From Phallusia mammillata (taxonomy: Eukaryota; Chordata; Ascidiacea; Phlebobranchia; Ascidiidae): DNA of 64,000 bases. Position numbers and translations under genes: made by a program. The stretch is from contig QLIY01000066.1 in assembly GCA_003260075.1 (NCBI GenBank), positions 1 to 64,000 on the forward strand. Direction: 5' to 3'. Positions 21,829 to 34,896 of this stretch are shown piece by piece. Numbering within the stretch: the first letter of the stretch is position 1; each line of letters begins with the position of its first letter. Below the pieces are notes generated by a model. It saw only the letters and a program-made list of their open reading frames with translations. It was not told where the DNA came from and did no database searches.

Positions 21829-24079
21829 ATGAGAATAACGAAGCTGTCGTGGATTTTACTCATGGCAGGTAATGATGCTTGTAATTATAATCACATTGTA
21901 AGTAAAACTGATTGTATTTTACGTAAAAACTGCTGATTATATCTAGGATTACTATGTTTAATAAAATGCAGGTAAAATTGTTTTAAGTTTACTTTTGAAA
22001 AATAAAACAGATTTAAAAAAATGTTTACAAATCTTTCAGTATTTATCCTGGCATCGGCAAAGAAACGCAAGCGCAAACAGCCGCCACAAATACAGCCTAC
22101 CCAACCAACACAACCGACGCAACCGACGCAGCCGACACAGCCAACACAGCCGACGCAGCCAACACAGGCGGGACCAAATAAGCAGCCCAGACAAACATGT
22201 TCCCAATACCTAAACAAACCGCACGGAAATATTTCACACCCTGTTGGCAAGAAAAATTACGGAAGGAATGAGCATTGCGTGTGGGAGTTTCCGGTAGCCA
22301 TTGACCAAGGAATTTTGATCGAGTTTTACAAACTTAACATCGCTCAGGGTAAGAATGGATGCGACGATTACCTGCTTCTGCCAGACGGTAAGTTACACAA
22401 TGTTTTCTGTTCCGCACAATGGTGCAATCGAGCAGCACATAAAACTAAGGCCCCATGCAGTAGGTACAAGTTGTTCGTGCTTTTTAAAAAAAATTAACGG
22501 ATAGCCAAAGTAAAGGCGTACATAATAGCAAATAGCATTACTAACGTTTTTAATAGTAATTGACTGACATGTCCATGTAGGGCCAGACTAAAACTATTGC
22601 AAGTAATTTTTGTTCGTTGGAACACGCTGTTCTTTATGGCTCGGAATTTGGGTCATTTGGTTTTTAGATAAAACTAATAAACTTAAAAATTCTGATATGC
22701 TATAATTTTAACATACTACAGGCACACCACTCTGCGGTTCTAATCTCCCCTTTCAGTGTTTCGGATATCATGGTCCAAATACCACGACCTGCATGAAACT
22801 TGAGATGTTTTGTCACCGAATTGCCGCCAACGTTACCACTGTTGACAAGTGGATGCACCCCAATGTAACTTTTGTATCCAACAACGCAAAAGAAAACAAA
22901 GGTTTTGCCTTTTATTATCACGTGGTCAACTGCACGTTCGTAGGTACGGTATAAAATGAAAATCGTTTAGTTACTGCCACAGTTAAAAAAACGAGCGTCA
23001 AAACTTTGTACACCTCATTTGGTTAAGTGCCGTTTGTTGCTATTCGAACATCCGGAGAAAAACAGATTTTTAGATATTCTTCTATCTCACAGCTCCCACA
23101 ACAGTGGCGCCACCAAACGGCTCTACGACAGCCAGTTCTATCTCAGTACAGTCCACAAAATCTTATCTGATAAAACGACCAACCTTCAGTGAGTTTTGAA
23201 CATTGGCTGCTGGCTTCTGCAACCACATGCATGAATAAATTTTTACCCGTTAGCAACCAGTTCCGCCCCCCGCTTGCCATTTCAAGATGCTCACCTATTG
23301 CTTTGTAACTTAGCAGCGAATTGCAGCATAGCATGTTTTCGCAGAAAGGTTGGAAAACACAATGCATTGTTAAAGTTAATAGTTTTCCGTTTAAAGGTAC
23401 CACCAACGTAGCTGTTACAAATTCAACAAACCAAAGCACTGGTAATCCTCAGTCATCAACCAATATTGATCTGATCATTCCACTAGTGATTGTTCTTGTC
23501 CTTGTAATCATCTTAGCAGTTGCTGTTGTATGTTTATTGAAGCGAAGGTAAATGTAATTTCCATACTGTCACTAGTTAAACTAGTCAATCACTGTACGCT
23601 TCAGGGCTGATCCCAGTTATGAATTTATGTTCATCTTAACTAGTTAAACTAGGTTTTAATTATGTGCCGATAAGAATGGGTGTGTCTATAATGTGCCGAA
23701 TATATGAGTAGAGTAGAAACTTTAAGCTTATAAAGAGTGTGCTGTGCATTACAGGCGAAAGTCTGCAGCCACGCCAAAGCCCGACAAACAGCAGCTGAAT
23801 AGGCGACAACAGGAAGGTGTATACGCCGTGGCAGATGATGTAACGTTTCGGGCCCAACAAAACGATGTTACACCGACAGACGAAACATATGCTGAGTGCG
23901 GACCACCACATGAATATGGAATGGTGGACAATCGACTTTACGAGCACAAGTCGCTAGAAAAGCTCCAAACTACTGGGTCCAATCCAGGAATGGTGAAAAA
24001 CGTTCTGTACGATCCAATGCCAGCTTCCCTGATACGAAAAAGAGAGTCAAATACAGAAACAAAACAAAACGGTTATTAA
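21829..24079 (+). CDS. R10: CUB receptor with a PTQ-repeat spacer before the CUB domain
   Basis: Exons are 21829-21868 (signal peptide MRITKLSWILLMAG), 22040-22387, 22722-22943, 23093-23188 (stalk), 23397-23547 (stalk end and membrane helix ending KRR) and 23755-24079 (tail). Phases are 1,1,1,1,2. The second exon starts with a basic stretch KKRKRK, then about eight PTQ triplets, then a clear CUB half: HGNISHP, HCVWEF, ILIEFYKL, CDDYLLLPDG. The third exon completes it with VTFVSNN and GFAFYYHVV. The tail has VYAVADD, TYAECGPPHEYGMVDNRLY and GMVKNVLYDPM. The repeat probably varies in copy number, since it is coded by imperfect 9-base units. Confidence 0.82.
22090..22170 (+). repeat. Coding minisatellite, about nine 9-base units (CCNACNCAR)
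   Basis: Imperfect tandem repeat coding for PTQ triplets inside R10, between the signal peptide and the CUB domain. Confidence 0.8.
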
Positions 24080-25355
24080 ACGAGAAACTTCTAGACCCCT
24101 GCATTTGGAATCCATTGAGCGTTTTGTTGTTTAAATTCGTGCGTTACTGGTTTAGTATTTAAAGTTGTTACCATATTTAATGAAACTCGCATTGCTTCAA
24201 GAGAAAGATTGTTGTGCACGAAACAATTGTTTGGCAGCAACACAAAACTGTTTTGTAGACAAAAAAGGCTTGTGGCAGCAAAACATTTGTTGATGTATGG
24301 TGGTCAAGCGTTAATTAACATGCTTTTAAACCAAGTTACAGTATTGTCTATGTGGGAGGCGTCCATATAACTAAACGCAGCCATTTTATGTTTCTTTTTG
24401 TAACTCAAAATTCGAACAGTCATTTCGGTTATATGTAAAGAAAAACTACCAAATAAGGAAAAATACCACTAGGGTTCGATTGTTTTAGGCAAACTTGTCG
24501 GTTTCTTTAAAAGTCCGTGTTTGGTTAGGAAAACAATTGTAGCAACAAACAAGTGTCATATGCATTGCTGCAACGCTGAAGAAAGCAGTATCAAACTTCG
24601 AAAATAGTCGGACCAAAGTTGGAAAATGAATTCATTGCACGTAGTTGAGATGCGACGGGACGTGAAACGTATTTGGTCTTCTTTATTTCGAGTTTATTAC
24701 ACAGCAAAAAACGAGCGCCAAAAGGACGAGCAATACCACGTATCACTGAAAATGGCACAGCAGCTGAAAGTCGCATGGACTTTGCACAAAACCAAGTCAG
24801 AGCCTTACATACAAACAAAAGTTGTGTAATTTAGTGTGTTCAAACTATAAAGAAAGATTTGGACGCGGAAGTTGATTAAATGCCAAACTACGCATTTGAA
24901 AAATGAATCGGCAAAATCTTAATGAAAGGTCAAAAGAAAAACAGCATGAAACTTACATGGTGGCAGTTTTTTTTCGTAATACCAGACCACATGGAAGTGC
25001 AGACGAAGTTTGGAAGCTATTTGAAGTTAAGAGTAGACAGATAATCAGATTTACAAAAGTTAATCGTTAGAAACTATACTTAAATTTGATAAACTAACTA
25101 TCTCGAAAAAAACTGAAGGCCCTTAATTGTAACGTGAGTTTATACAAACGATTCACGTAAGGGTTTCTAGGGTTAAAGCGACGATGAATGCGTGCGTTAG
25201 TAAATTGTGACTCTGCTGGTGTAAACGACAGGGTGACAAACTATGTTTATGAATAAATTGTTTCGGTGTTTCTCTCTTCTGCAGACTGAAACTGCTTATA
25301 GGTTCACAAGAGGTTTTATAGAACTGCAGTAAAAAGGTTAAAATACAATTTAAAG
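24080..25355. other. Spacer between R10 and R11
   Basis: About 1.3 kb without a supported exon. A 67-codon open frame near 24626-24829 is basic and without family motifs, so I do not call it a gene. Confidence 0.45.
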
Positions 25356-26824
25356 ATGAAGTTGACAGCTGTACTATTATTTGTGATTGCTTGCAGTTTT
25401 GAAGGTACGGTAACAAAATTGATTATAGGTTACAAGGCCAAACGCGGTAATTATAAACTCAATTTTTTTTGTCCTAGATGTTACTGGTCTTTGCGCAAAT
25501 AACCCTCTGACGGTTTCGACGGAAAACCAAAGTTATACATTGTATGCAGTTAAAGATACTACCTGCAAACTACAACTCGACATACCAGCACAATACAATG
25601 CCATACAAATCAACATAATACAAGGCGGAATTGGTACGCGAGTAAACCCTATTTTCATGGCAGGTAAAACAAAGGCTCGAAACGTTTTATCTGTTTCAAG
25701 AAAAAACATTTTGTAATACTTTTGGCATGTGTCAAAATGTTCGATAAAAAGCGTGTTTTCCCTATTCAGCCTCTTCGTGCTGAGTATTGTTGTCAAAATG
25801 TATTGATTTTCGTGAAGGTGATTGTCTAGTTTTTGGTACGACGTCAGCAATGAATACTTGTGATACGAGGTGCATGGTATCTGACCGTTCGCAAGTCTCC
25901 AGCGGTTTTGCCCATTTGACGGGTGGTGAAATCAAGATTTTTGAGATTGAATATTTTGCTTGTTCGGAAGGTAAGCCATTATGCGTGAAAAAGTTTTAAT
26001 GCAATTTACAGCATTTTTTTAAATTCAGATTCGCAAACTCGAGCACCCCCAACATTATCATCATTAGCAACAACAACAACAACAACAACAAATTCAACTT
26101 CACCTGTGACCGCATTTACCACAGCAGACGCAAATAGAAACATATCGACCAAAGGGTTAAATTCTACAACGTATATGCCAACAACGGCCGAAAGTATAGA
26201 ACATACAACCCAACAACACATTATTGAGAGGGACGCAGACGCAGGTTTTGCCAATATGCAGTTTAAGCACAAATACCATCAAGAGTAAAACTAATCACCA
26301 CTACTGTTTTTTTTTCAGGTCTCCTGAGCAATACCCATCTTGCATTGATTATTGTAGCGGTTGTTTTGCTACTAGTTAGTGTGGTCATCATTGTTGTTTG
26401 CATTAGAAGGTATAAAGCTTCTTTGTAACCTTTACGGCCAACACTACCACCTGTTGCAAATTCTGATTAAACTTTACCTGTAAATTTATTTCTCAAGATG
26501 ATTAAAAATTACCCCATATTACAAAAAAATACATGTAAGTTTTGTTTATAAAGTCTATGTTCAAACAGCAACAACAAATCAAAAGCGGAAGAACATCCTG
26601 GAATCATCGATGATCAGTCAAAAGCAGTTACCGATCACAATTATGAGTTGATTACGGACGATCAACTTAACCCAGACAAGCAAACTGTCGTCAACGAGCT
26701 GTACAGCACCCGTACAAACGGAAAGGCAGCGCCCTACATGCTGGCTGGCCAAAGTGGATTTGCAGAAAAACCATGTGAGCCGGAGACAGTTGTAAACGTG
26801 CTGTATGAAACTACTGGAAAATGA
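25356..26824 (+). CDS. R11: receptor with short cysteine-bearing ectodomain and mucin-like stalk
   Basis: Exons are 25356-25404 (signal peptide MKLTAVLLFVIACSFEG), 25478-25663 and 25785-25970 (ectodomain), 26029-26244 (72-codon Thr-rich stalk with a run of seven Thr), 26319-26409 (membrane helix ending IRR) and 26569-26824 (tail). Phases are 1,1,1,1,2. The ectodomain has paired cysteines (CKLQL, CLVFG, CDTRC) and ends EIEYFAC, the strand-like end seen in R4, R6 and R8, so it is probably a remote CUB-like fold. Strong CUB marks are absent. The acceptor at 25784 is weak. The tail has NYELI, QTVVNELYS and ETVVNVLYE, two copies of the family motif. Confidence 0.72.
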
Positions 26825-27301
26825 ACTATTTTGAAATATGAAAGAAATTGTTATGGGTCTATTGGTGAAGTGGGTGGTTTAAATTGAGATGCATGAAAGC
26901 TTATGCCAACTTTCATTGCTGTTGTCATTGCCTTTTTTCCAAAACCTTATTTTGTCAACTTTTCGTTTCGGCGTGCTATTTGTTGTACTCCTTCGTCTGA
27001 CTTTGTCAATGTACTTGAACTAATTTCGTCACTGCCTCATAAGTCATTGAAACCGTAAATATTTAAAAAGTTTTTCATTGAAATGCAAACAAAAATAAAC
27101 ATATCAAAACAAATGCAAATCGGGTTCGCAAAATGCCGATAAATGTGTAATAGCTGTAAGGAAATAGACCAGTAAAATTGGCAGGCAAACAAAACAAAAT
27201 AGTGACGCATTCATAGTATTGTGATCTATAAGCATATGGTGAAACCTAAGTAATTTCTGTACATAGTAAATGAATTTATTGGTTTGATATCAGATGTTTA
27301 A
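26825..27301. other. Spacer between R11 and R12
   Basis: No exon supported. AATAAA at 27094-27099 is a possible late poly(A) signal. Confidence 0.4.
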
Positions 27302-28770
27302 ATACGTATATCGACAAGACTTATTTTGATCGTCTTTCTTTTGACCCCAATTAACACATCAGCAGGTAAGGCCATTTGCATGCATCGCAGTTTGCACTCA
27401 TTCTTGTTTTGCCTGCAGACCAAACGTTTTAAAAGGTGACAGTGCAATTGGAAAAATGTGTAGGTTTGACATTAGCAAAATTTTGAAAAATAATCTAAAC
27501 AAACTCATTGTAGTTAAAATGTCTTGTCGGGATTTACAATTGAAAAACACACTACAGACATTCCACTCTCGCGAGAACGACTGTGTTACAATAAACCTAC
27601 CAGGATATTGTAAAATTCGCGTTAACAACACAGTTGGATATGTAATCGTTAACGGTAAGTGTTTAAATATGTAACTCAAATCATAGGTCGACTGGTTTGC
27701 AAGAGGAGCAAAAAAGCATGCGCGTGCTGCATAGGGCAGTGTATTTTTATGTCGTCTTTTGGCGGGTACACTGCCAAATCTGTGGTACTCAATTCGCAGA
27801 AATAAGGGCTTTCTTTTAGTCCTGGCGTACTGTGATTTACATGTTAGAAATTAGCGTGAACGTTTTACAACAGTTCCAAAAATCATATACTACTGAGAAA
27901 AATGTAATTTAGTTTCAAATTGCAAAAAGGTATTTGGCAGGTAACCAAGCTACTATGGGTTGCTTCACATTGGTTCCAGTCGACACATCAAATGATGTTC
28001 TGCAGAGTTGGCTCCACAGAATTGGGGCACAGTAACATTGGCCACAACGACCATTAGCAATGAGTCTTCTATGACCTTGGTACAAGATGTGTTAGCGCCA
28101 CGTTTCAGCAAAAAAAACATCAAGAGTATGATTGTTTATTGACTACTCTAAGCAGGACACTTTACCCAAAACCCGACCACAACCAATATTTTGTAATGGC
28201 TACAACAATAGTCTCCCTGATATTAGCTACCGAAGTTGGCGCATCTAACACTTTAACAGCGATTACCCCAAACCAAATACCGGTAACCACAATCGTAAGC
28301 CAAGCAACAAATACCAACAATAAAACAAAAGACAATCTATCAACCACAAGTTTACACGGAGCGGTAGTGGCCACAAATTACCAAAATACTCCCACAAACG
28401 ATACCAAGAGGGACAATAGCCCAAAAGATGGAAATCGAAATCTAACTACCAACACTACAGTTTTAAACAGCAAACACCCGGAAACCTTTGTAATCCTATC
28501 AACATTAGGAACGGTCTGGTCAGACACAACTACCAATCAAAATCATCTGGCAAACAATTGGCAACCACGAGCGACGAGTTATTGCTGTCCGAACAAGGCT
28601 CGACAACCACATTGGAGCGGATTGATGATAAAAGCGAGACATTAGCAACCAAGCCATCTTATACAACTTCATATCAAAGTGCTAAACATAGCGACAGGTA
28701 CTCAACTACAATCATCCATTTTAACCAGTATGACAACGCATTGATTCGTACTGTAGTAGTAGACTCCTAA
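27302..28770 (+). pseudogene. R12: degenerate receptor gene
   Basis: A signal-peptide-like exon (27302-27365, LILIVFLLTPINTSAG-like) has no ATG in its open frame. It is followed by an extracellular-like exon at 27436-27654 with good splice sites, and a third at 27941 that meets a stop at 28033. Shifting one base restores VTLATTT and further family-like sequence. Downstream, 28139-28645 is a Thr/Asn-rich mucin-like frame, and 28558-28770 continues similar composition in another frame. No membrane or tail exon is found before R13. The missing start, the frameshift and the missing 3' end point to a decayed copy. An unusual expressed gene with a secreted mucin-like product is the alternative. Confidence 0.45.
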
Positions 28771-29372
28771 ACTGGCTAAAATGTTGCTAATTTACTGTGA
28801 TTCGTATATAGAGTAATAGACACTGCAAAAACTGAACTACATGCAAATATACAGGCTAATATTTAGTTTGATATAACTTTTTCCACGCACCAAATCAACT
28901 GCTAAAAGTTTGCTATGTGTTTTTGTGTAATAGTTACAATCTTTATCATTTATTGGCTCTATATGCTTTTACATTAAAAAGTTAAGATTGTAACTCCCAT
29001 ATGCTTATAATGGTGTTCTGCGTTTAGCGTTGACTCAAATATCAAACTGCATTACCAACAAGGTGAAGAAATGCGTAATTGATTTGAGAAATAATTAGCC
29101 ATCAAGTGATAGCTACTCGTATACGAACCTCGTAAAGAAACAGGTTGAATAATTATAATCACAAACAGAAACGAAACACTTTTAATGGCTATTCATATGT
29201 GATGAAAACGCATGTTGTGAATAGTGTTATGGTGACGCATTGTTTAATCACTACGATACAAGATGACGTTTGTGTGCAGGTGCGGGTTTATGTGTTTAGC
29301 AGCAGGAAATAAAACAAGCAAACATTTGGAATGTAGCGTTCAATTGCAGTTTAGTTACAATAGACAAATATT
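28771..29372. other. Spacer between R12 and R13
   Basis: AT-rich, no exon supported. Confidence 0.45.
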
Positions 29373-30481
29373 ATGTTGCTTATTGCCATCTTGACAGCTT
29401 TAGGAATTTTGTTGGAATGCATCTCCACAACTGGTGAGCATTAGAACTCTAAACGTATCGTTTTGTCGTAAAAGTCAACCAACTATAGGCATTTGTTTGC
29501 ATGATAAAATCCACATGTGTATGGTAATCTCGTATTAAAACATTTGTATTGCAGTTGGTATGAACCGCAACTGCCAACTACTGATGTTAGAAACTGTTCC
29601 CACTTCATACGACTTCCCCGAAAGTCAGTGCGTGAAGTTAAAAGGCGATCAATACAGTAAGATTGTAATTACCATAACAAGTGGAACAATAGTTCCACTC
29701 CCAAACGAGATTCCAGCATTAGCTGGATGCGTGGTGCTCTACCCAGAAGAAAAAGAAAATGAAGCAGCTTGCGAGGTGTTTGATGAGCCAAACTGGAACA
29801 ATATAAGATTTAAAGTAAATCAATCCACAAAACTCACAATTCAAGCTTTTCTATATGGTATAGTTAAAACATACTTTGGTCGCTGAAAACGCACGACAAT
29901 ACTATGTAAATATTCTTACAGGGACAATCGAAACCGCAACTAGTACGAAAGTTTCACCATCAACAAGACCTGAAATAGGAATTTCTGAAACCAACAAGGA
30001 CGAAGAAATAAAAGGTCGAAGCCCAGCACTTAGTGATCTACACATTGGTCTTATTGTAGCAGCAGCTCTTCTGATTGCAGGAGCTGGAGTGATACTGTTT
30101 CTTTTATACAGGTAAGTCTGGTCGAAATAGACAAGGTTTTAGATTTTAAATATACATGCATAAAGTGATAAACTCGAAACGCCTTGGCATTTACATTTTG
30201 GTGTCAACTTCAAGGTTTTAATGTTATAGTCTTTTTTCAAGCCGAACCCTAAAGGCTCTTTTATGAACAGCAAAAAACAAAAGAAATTGGACCGGGCAAA
30301 AGCTGGCATAATCGCACGTCATCGGGTTGGAACGGACGGTGACCCGACATACGAAACTATTAAGGATGGTGCAATGTCCACGAAAAAACCCAACTCCAAT
30401 GTCTACCAAGCAATTGAAATTGGCGATAGCGAAAAACAGACCGTCGTCAACGAGCTGTATAACAACCCTAATAACCTTTAG
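29373..30481 (+). CDS. R13: receptor with a single-exon ectodomain
   Basis: Exons are 29373-29433 (signal peptide MLLIAILTALGILLECIS), 29555-29857 (whole ectodomain of about 100 residues with Cys at CQLL, QCVKL, GCVVLY and ACEVF), 29922-30111 (Thr-rich stalk and membrane helix) and 30271-30481 (tail). Phases are 1,1,2. The ectodomain is one exon where relatives have two, so an intron was lost or the module is of other origin; I do not recognise it. The tail acceptor is taken at 30269-30270 because the upstream AG choices give a stop or wrong phase. The tail has TYETI, NVYQAI and QTVVNELYN, the last shared with R11. Confidence 0.68.
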
Positions 30482-32287
30482 GCAGTAACGGCGATGTAGA
30501 GATTGCATACACTATGGCAGGGGACCAAGACCAATCAAAACTGTAGGTGAAGGAACAAAAATTGTTCGGGCTCAAAAAGGTGACCACCAGCTTACGTACA
30601 ATTATACCACATACAATCAATTAAAACTTGATAAAACTTAATTATCTACCTTGCAGAGTGCTTGCAAACTGGCAAAGTGCAAGATTGCATTCTCGCTTGC
30701 AAACTAATCTAACATATCTGCAACAATGGCCGAAATTCCAAGAATTTTGTTTACTGTTTGTCGATAAGGCGCTTTTCTATTTGTAAATGTTTTTTTAACA
30801 TGTCGCAAAGTTCTAATGACAGTTTTTTTAACACAGTTTGTTTTCAATACTTGCAGCGACGTAGGCCTACATATAATTGTTGCTATAAATTGGTTTTAAC
30901 CACTGCGTACAGTATTCGACGAGTGTGACCTGTTATACTTTTATCTGATATTTTATGTGGTAGGTAATTACAGCTTTGCAACGTATACTTCTTTTGTGTT
31001 ATTTTTCTAAAACAATATTTTTTTCGTGTTCATTTATGTTTTTTTAAAACGTCGTTTTGTTTTATTTGGATTCCGACGATTTTGTTAAAAAAATAAATGA
31101 AATAAACACAAAAAACACCTTGAAACAAAGCAAAGAACTTATATCACATACACACTTTCAAAATGATGCAGAGTTTGGTCTGACGACATCATGTATTCAT
31201 CGCAATATTAATACAGTTACCTGACGTCAGCGGGACAAGAAGAGTTTTCTGAGCCACCTAGGTTTTCAGATCCAATTCTACACCAGGAAATAACGCTAAT
31301 GATTAATCAGGAGTCACCAACATGAGTATATAGATAGCAACGATCATTTCAATGTGGGCGTCCACAAACTATTCTAATTTGCACAAAACTACTGCGCGGA
31401 GGTTTGGGCAAATGTGTGTTAATTCAAGTAAATTTATCCTCACGTAAGTTATTTTAAGAAATTTAAATAAAATTGGGCCTTGAAGATTACATCAAAGAGT
31501 AGGTAAAACAATAAAACTGCATCTTTCGTTTAAGTCTCTGGGTCAGGTTTCTTTTTAAATGTATTAGAATTTTGGGCAAAAATGTACGCAAGGCACATTC
31601 AACAAAACCAATATTTTGACAAAGTAGAAACAAAATGTTTGTAATCAAGATCCTTATGATGTCGCAGGAGAACAAACGACACATCGAAGTGACGTATCCT
31701 AAAAGCGGAAGCAGCGTAACCAGGCGCAATTTCCGATCACGTGATACGAGCCATGCTATCATTGCGTGTGAACCAAGAGTAGATAGCGGAGGCGGTTTCC
31801 ATAATTGTTATTGTGACTAGTTCAGCAAAAAGTTACGGCAGAATGAATTAGTGCAGTTACTGAAAGCCAGTGATATAGTTAGCAGTTAATTGAAACTATA
31901 GAGAAAAACCGAATAGAAACATTCTGCGTTGTTTAGAAATTAGTGTAGTGTAAGTAAAGTATATATTTGTTCCCTATTTTCGACTGATATTTATGAATGG
32001 AAGACAGATAGTGAAATGTATATTTTTAAAGATACGAATGTACAACGAAAAAGTTTATCACACGTTTACCAACTGGCATTTCGGTAGAAAACAAAAGCAC
32101 AATCTGTGCAAATTACATACCCGAATGCCACAAACGTATTACAGTAGCAATAAATTAGTATCGGTTGTTTGTGACATGGTGCTTTGGCAGTTGCAAACAT
32201 TTGTCACTCTTACCAAAAACATGCCAAAATTTTCAGGAAAACGTTTCGAAAATAAGTTAATTATGATTCACGATTGTTGACGCAATT
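30482..32287. other. 1.8-kb spacer between R13 and R14
   Basis: No exon, RNA gene or transposon end supported. One TGACGTCA palindrome lies at 31222-31229. Confidence 0.45.
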
Positions 32288-34896
32288 ATGATGCAAATAC
32301 CTGCCGGAATCGTGACGTCACTACTTGCACTGTGTGTGGTTTCATCACGAGGTAAGAAAACGTGGGCGAATATTAATGATGGTGTGTCGCAATACAAAGG
32401 AAAGTAACCTTAACAAATAGAGATAAAAAATTCACAAAAACTATCAACTTTGGTACCAACATTTCCGTTACTTGTACAAAAAAAAAACACTGGAAGGTTA
32501 GATACGTAAAACATTCTGATCCAATTGGAAATCGTATGGTATTTTTACCGACTCTGTTGAAAGAATTTAAAAATGTTTTGTAATAAAAATAACACTCATA
32601 AAGTCCATGTATAAATATATATTCGCTTGAATTTTGTATCTGACACGACCGGATGCAAATTGTCTCTGTCCACTCAAAACACGCGCCCTTCCGACCAGTG
32701 CGCTTCCTACATATTAATAATGCTGTTCTGACAAAATAATGACACGGACTTTATTAATGCCACGCATGTACGTTCTAGTATTTCCAAATGGCCATAGAAA
32801 TAGACTATACGCAATACTAAACAAGATGCAATACTCTAAACTTTTAACTTAAAACTACAATATCCCAGCTCGTTGCTTGGTATTAGATGAAGACTATATC
32901 GAACCTGTGCTTATTGATTCACGTTTATGAAAGTTTTTCAAAAAATTGAAAAAAAGAAAAAATGAATACAATTTAGATTTTTATGCAGCCTCAATGCCAG
33001 GAACAAAGTGCGAAACAACACAAATACGGAAGAACGAGTATAACTTGCACGTCAACACGAGAATCAACTGTTCTTGGGCAATTCCAACAGAAGGAGCCAA
33101 TACAACCTATGTCATGATGGTGAGAGGGGATATTTATTCGCCGCAAAATCGTCAAGGGTGCTACGATGTATCACAGGAATATGTCACAATGCCTAACGGT
33201 AGGTACCTATTAATTGATGCCACATATAACTTACAAAACAAATCGAACAGTTTTGCCAAAATATTTTTACAGATGACCGCATTTGTTCATCTCGACGAAA
33301 TCTGTGCCAGGTCTATCATTCACCTTATGTATACCAAAGCGAAAACTACTCCAAATTCGATGCCAAATCGGTGAACTTATGTCACGTACCGTGGGAGCGC
33401 GCCACCTCGTGGCCACCAACAATCCAGGTTGTCATTGTGGCTGTCGGCTTTAACGTAAACCTTACAGCAAGTCTGGTGCCAGTGTCTGTTCTGGTTTCAA
33501 ACACGGCAACCAGCGATCCAGGTAAGTTATAGACCTCGGTAGGATTTTTTATCGCAACAACCACTTTATGCCCGCCTGCAGGCGACGCGCAAAGCAGCAC
33601 TGTGCTTACCACTAGCGGCGCTCCCGCGCAACATATGACGACAGCGCAGCCCGCGTCATCTTTTGCTATCCTTGCGAATACCACTGCGGCGCAAACAGCG
33701 ACCCTTGGCATGCAATCCACAGCGCAAACGGCGACTTCGATCTTGCTTTCAGCGACGCGCAACGCAGCGACTGCAACTACGATCTCATCACAAACTACGT
33801 CCTCTGCAGCTGGAGGTACATCGCTGTTAAGCGGCTCTTGGCTATGGATAATGCTCTTGTCACTTGCACTGCTCGCAATCATCGTGGGAACGGTAATTAA
33901 TTTCATGCATCGACGTCGGCAAAGGTCAGTTCTGTCAAAGATAAGTACTTGGACATTAAACGAAATTTGTTTAACTCCAAACTGGGCAGCAATCCAGGGT
34001 CTTGATGGAAGATTAATTTGTTCCGTTTCCAGTATGTCACACTACATATGTTCGGGTCAAACATTAAGTTTATCATTTTTTTTTAAATACTCACACAAAT
34101 GAATTTTAAAATTGACCTGTCTCTCATCACAGGAATATTGTTTTACAGAAAACGCCCAAAACCAAGTGATGACATTAACCCATACGCTGTTCACGTGAGT
34201 TTGCGTTCAGCCAATCAGCGAGCAGATTACAGTAACATACCAATGCCTGAACGACCGTACGACGTGATTGACCTTGACGGAAACCAAAAACGCCTCGGAG
34301 TCAGGCTAAAGGAGAACGACTACTTGGAACCAATACCAGTTACCGGAGACAAGGCGTACTGTGAGATAACTGGGGATAAAACACCTGATGCAGAAGGAGC
34401 ACCGTCAACATCTTTCGGGCGTGGAAACTTTTTCCTGTATGATGTTGCGTCTGATGTTCCCAACCCTACAGAAAACAGCGACAAAGCTGGAGGATCCAAT
34501 TCTCCACCTCCGCCTAAGCTTCCAGAAAAAGCCACAGTTAGCGAATACAGCGAAATAGTAGCCATAAAGAAAATCGAAAATGGCTCCAATGCACAAGCGG
34601 TGAGCCAATACAGCGAGATCGTGGCACTAAAAGCGATTGAAAACGATTCAGTAGAGTACAGCTTGATCGTCCCTGCGCAGGATGAACCTGAAGCTACAGC
34701 TAGCACAACAGGTAGTCCCACTTTTACCTTGCACGAGCCAAATAACAACACTGTGTCAACAAGCGGAGCGGCATCAGGAATATCCCCTTATGGCGAAATC
34801 ATCGGCACCATCAGTAAAGAAAACGGAGCTCTTGAGCGTTTTAATAAAGTAGATGATAAATATCAAGAGGTGCGGAAACAGAGCATCGAGACTTGA
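32288..34896 (+). CDS. R14: long-tailed receptor with four ITIM-like motifs
   Basis: Exons are 32288-32351 (signal peptide with IVTSLLALCVVSS), 32989-33198 and 33273-33521 (ectodomain: INCSWAIP, CYDVSQEYVTMPNG, then several Cys), 33582-33924 (Ala/Thr-rich stalk plus membrane helix SWLWIMLLSLALLAIIVGTV) and 34149-34896 (248-codon tail). Phases are 1,1,1,2. CSW and MPNG place the first half near CUB; the second half is diverged. Tail motifs in order are NPYAV, DYSNI, PYDVI, DYLEP, AYCEI, LYDVA, a SPPPPKLPEK proline stretch (SH3-like), SEYSEI, SQYSEI, VEYSLI, SPYGEI and KYQEV. The four [SV]xYxx[I] sites match the ITIM pattern, and two lie in an internal repeat of YSEIVAxKxIEN. An inhibitory phosphatase-recruiting role is inference. 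The gene lacks VxNxLY. Confidence 0.8.

Noticed and set aside
26060..26092. CAA repeat
   Set aside because: It is coding sequence for the Thr run in the R11 stalk, so it was not listed as a separate element.
33382..33906. 174-codon open frame on the minus strand opposite R14
   Set aside because: It lies antisense to well-supported R14 exons; its Val/Ala-rich composition mirrors the Thr/Ala-rich stalk on the plus strand.
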